Of a DNA stretch of 64,000 nucleotides, positions 61,698-64,000 are shown piece after piece. The position numbers were made by a program, and so were the translations under genes. Each line of letters opens with the position of its first letter. Positions within the stretch are counted from its first letter, which is position 1. This stretch comes from Prostheceraeus crozeri. Lineage: Eukaryota > Platyhelminthes > Polycladida > Euryleptidae. The notes beneath the pieces are model-generated. The model did not search any database, was not told where the DNA came from, and was given only the letters and a program-made list of their open reading frames with translations. The stretch spans positions 1 through 64,000 of the forward strand of contig CAJQUW010011298.1 in NCBI GenBank assembly GCA_907163375.1, given 5' to 3'.

Positions 61698-64000
61698 CAC
61701 TCTCCAATTTGGAGTCATCTCGGTAGTATATAAATTGGCAAATTTTGACTTTTTCAAAAGTGCTTATATAATTTTTTGGACCACGGAACCACAATCTCTG
61801 CAAAAAACTGAATCCTTTCATATAAAAATTTTCACTGTATACAGATACTTTTTTGAGTCGACACTCTACCTATACATCCCCACTCTGTGGCGCAATATTT
61901 AGAATTGACATGAAACATGGGTAAGATGGTTCAATGTCTAAATTATTGAGTAGAAGAAATGTCGATATTATAGAATTTAATGTGGAATGCATAAAATGTC
62001 AGAACCATGAACATATTGCGGAAAACATATCACAAAATCGTGAAATGTACGAAAATTGGGGAAAGTATTTCCTAGCAAATGCAATAATGTGACTTACATG
62101 TATGTAGAAAAACAAATGTAATTATGTAAATGAACCTGTAAAAAAATTATTGATAAACGATTACATATAGTGTTAACTGTAATGAAGTGCAATTAAATTA
62201 GTTAAATGTGGGAAAATCATAAAAGGTGAAGTAGTCAAAACTCGCCTAAATCGGGAAGTAGCCAAAAAACTTTACTTCAAATCCATTCACAAGGAATGAG
62301 TCATGTAATCTTAAAAGCAATCCAAACAACATTCACGCCAGTTTCCTCTAATATGTCCGTATGATCAATAATCAACAAGATTGCTTGCACTATGAATGAA
62401 AATTCTATGGTCCATTCTCACGATCTGTGACGAAATATTTTTTATAGCTGCCGCACTAAACAACTTTCGATTTTGAGAAAATGGTCGAATTATGAACTTT
62501 GAATGATTTTGCACTGATGCACAAAACTTAATCCAATAAATTCTATAACCTTTTCATTCAGTCCACTCAGACTTATTCAGAAACACACTTGGATCTGTGA
62601 ATTGAAAAAATGTGTCATTTAAGTGTGTTCTTTTCGCCAGATTATCCTACATTCTTCTATATTTGCATTTATGTTACATATATTAAGCAATACTGTTTAT
62701 CATGCTACAATATCTTTAATTCAACTCATTATTTCTTTCATTGTTCAGTTATCCACAGAGTACACCAATATCTAAATTAGGCCTCGTGTGTATAAATAAA
62801 GCGTACAAAATTCTCTTCTCAACTCGATCAATGATTAATTCATCCTCACTACAGATTGCAATGTGTTTCATGTTTATGTACTTAGTAAAAAATCTGAGTG
62901 AAAAGCCTTTTAAAAGAATCTAAATGATCCACAGTCGTAGTCCGCTGGCAGGCTGTGGGAGATGCATGTTCCGCCCAAAATCAAACTCCGAGCTGCTAGT
63001 ATATTAAATAGAAAGGAAGAAACGTATTTAGCATCGATTAAGTTATATTTAAGAAAATACACATCCTTATCAGATAGATGCATTGTTGATTATACATAAA
63101 ATTAGTCAGCGATATATTTCTGAGGTCACCTCACATATTTCATTGGATGATCATAATGTCAATTGATTCTAATGAATGAAATTGAAAACGAGTATCTATT
63201 AAATTTTGGTTTACTGTCGACTAACTGGAAATGAGTTCGTTCCCACAGTGTGACACTGTATGTGTTCTTGTCAATTAAATGAATCAATAGAAAAGACTTT
63301 CCTCCTTCGCTCACAGTGTAAATGAAGAATATCAGTTACTCCAATGCTTGTTCAGAAATTTGCTAATTTGTTTTAAAGAAGTTTTTATACGATTGCAAGC
63401 AATAAATGCGAAATTTGTGAAAAAGAGAGTTTAGAGGCACATTTGACAACAGTCTTATTCAGCTAACTTAACAATCATAGAACTTGCTAAATACTCGTAC
63501 AACTTCGAATTGTTATCAAATGCATTCAATGTAGTTCATGGCCATTTTTATTATCTAAAATTTTCCTTCCATTTTTCGCTCGATTTTTCATCATCATAAA
63601 CATCGGTTTTCCTGAAGTGAAATCCAATGAAAAACACAAGCATATGCGGGAACTTACTAGAAGGGCAAAAGGAAAAATAATGCATCAGTTGAATTGTGAA
63701 AATAACCTCCCGCGAAGTGTTTATACTACTCATTACACGTTCGAAACAAATTCAGCGAGATTGTCAGCTCTGTAATTGGCCAACATCATCTACACCAAAA
63801 CTGTCATGTGATAGGGAATCTAATGAATGATAAGAAAACCCAACAAAAATGAGGAGAACTTTAAAAGCAAAGTGTTTTCATGCAATTAATTTATGCGATA
63901 ACTTTGCCCTACATCTTTAAAATAAACTACCGGTATGCATAGGCAATGCATGACAGCAATTTCACCACCTCGTTCGGATAAGATGACAATGATAAGATTC
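61698..64000. other. Unassigned right flank
   Basis: AT-rich, without a supported gene. Open frames are at most about 60 residues and lack features. No repeat was recognised. Confidence 0.5.

Overview
This window is nuclear DNA of an animal, most likely an invertebrate. It is AT-rich, its transposase genes are split by GT-AG introns, and nearly everything that can be recognised is repetitive or mobile. I see no single-copy host gene I can name, and the species cannot be fixed from the sequence.

Layout. (1) 1-14568: about 14.5 kb of a 29-bp AT-rich satellite arranged as one giant inverted repeat centred at 7179/7180, with longer-order duplications inside the arms. (2) 14569-18063: duplicated and dispersed low-copy sequence without a convincing gene. 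(3) 18064-20503: a roughly 490-bp composite satellite that ends in a G-quadruplex-like tract. (4) 20885-21662: a short hAT element with a perfect 8-bp target duplication. (5) 22320-40379: a complete 18,060-bp Maverick/Polinton flanked by the perfect 6-bp duplication AACGTA. (6) 42174-42990: a 164-bp tandem array with A-B-A-B-A variants. (7) 43342-44260: a frameshifted tyrosine recombinase of Crypton type. (8) About 46850-61620: a CR1/L2-like LINE on the minus strand, interrupted by an 11.25-kb PIF/Harbinger element (TSD TAA), itself interrupted by a 5.5-kb hAT element (TSD AGTTTGAT). (9) 61602-64000: unassigned sequence with a possible tRNA-derived stretch.

The Polinton is the main functional unit. 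Its genes form five blocks: a PPxY-motif protein and an adenain-like protease (+); a phospholipase-A2-like/integrase fusion, a small membrane-active-type protein, the major capsid protein, a second small amphipathic protein and a fibre-like coiled-coil protein (-); an acidic-tailed protein and protein-primed DNA polymerase B (+); then packaging ATPase, penton-like minor capsid protein, a conserved-looking unknown and a terminal membrane protein (-). Together these form a virion and replication kit: integrase for insertion, PolB for replication, ATPase for packaging, capsid proteins for the shell and protease for maturation. All main ORFs are open, the ITRs are nearly identical and the TSD is perfect, so the insertion looks recent.

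Most notable: the PLA2-integrase fusion with a protease-type site between its halves; a family of tiny GC-rich hairpins with three-base loops scattered through the Polinton, often at stop codons; a fibre-like protein; an ITR that carries the 5' end of a gene; and, in the Harbinger element, two interlocked antisense genes whose third exons start on one shared GTAC palindrome.
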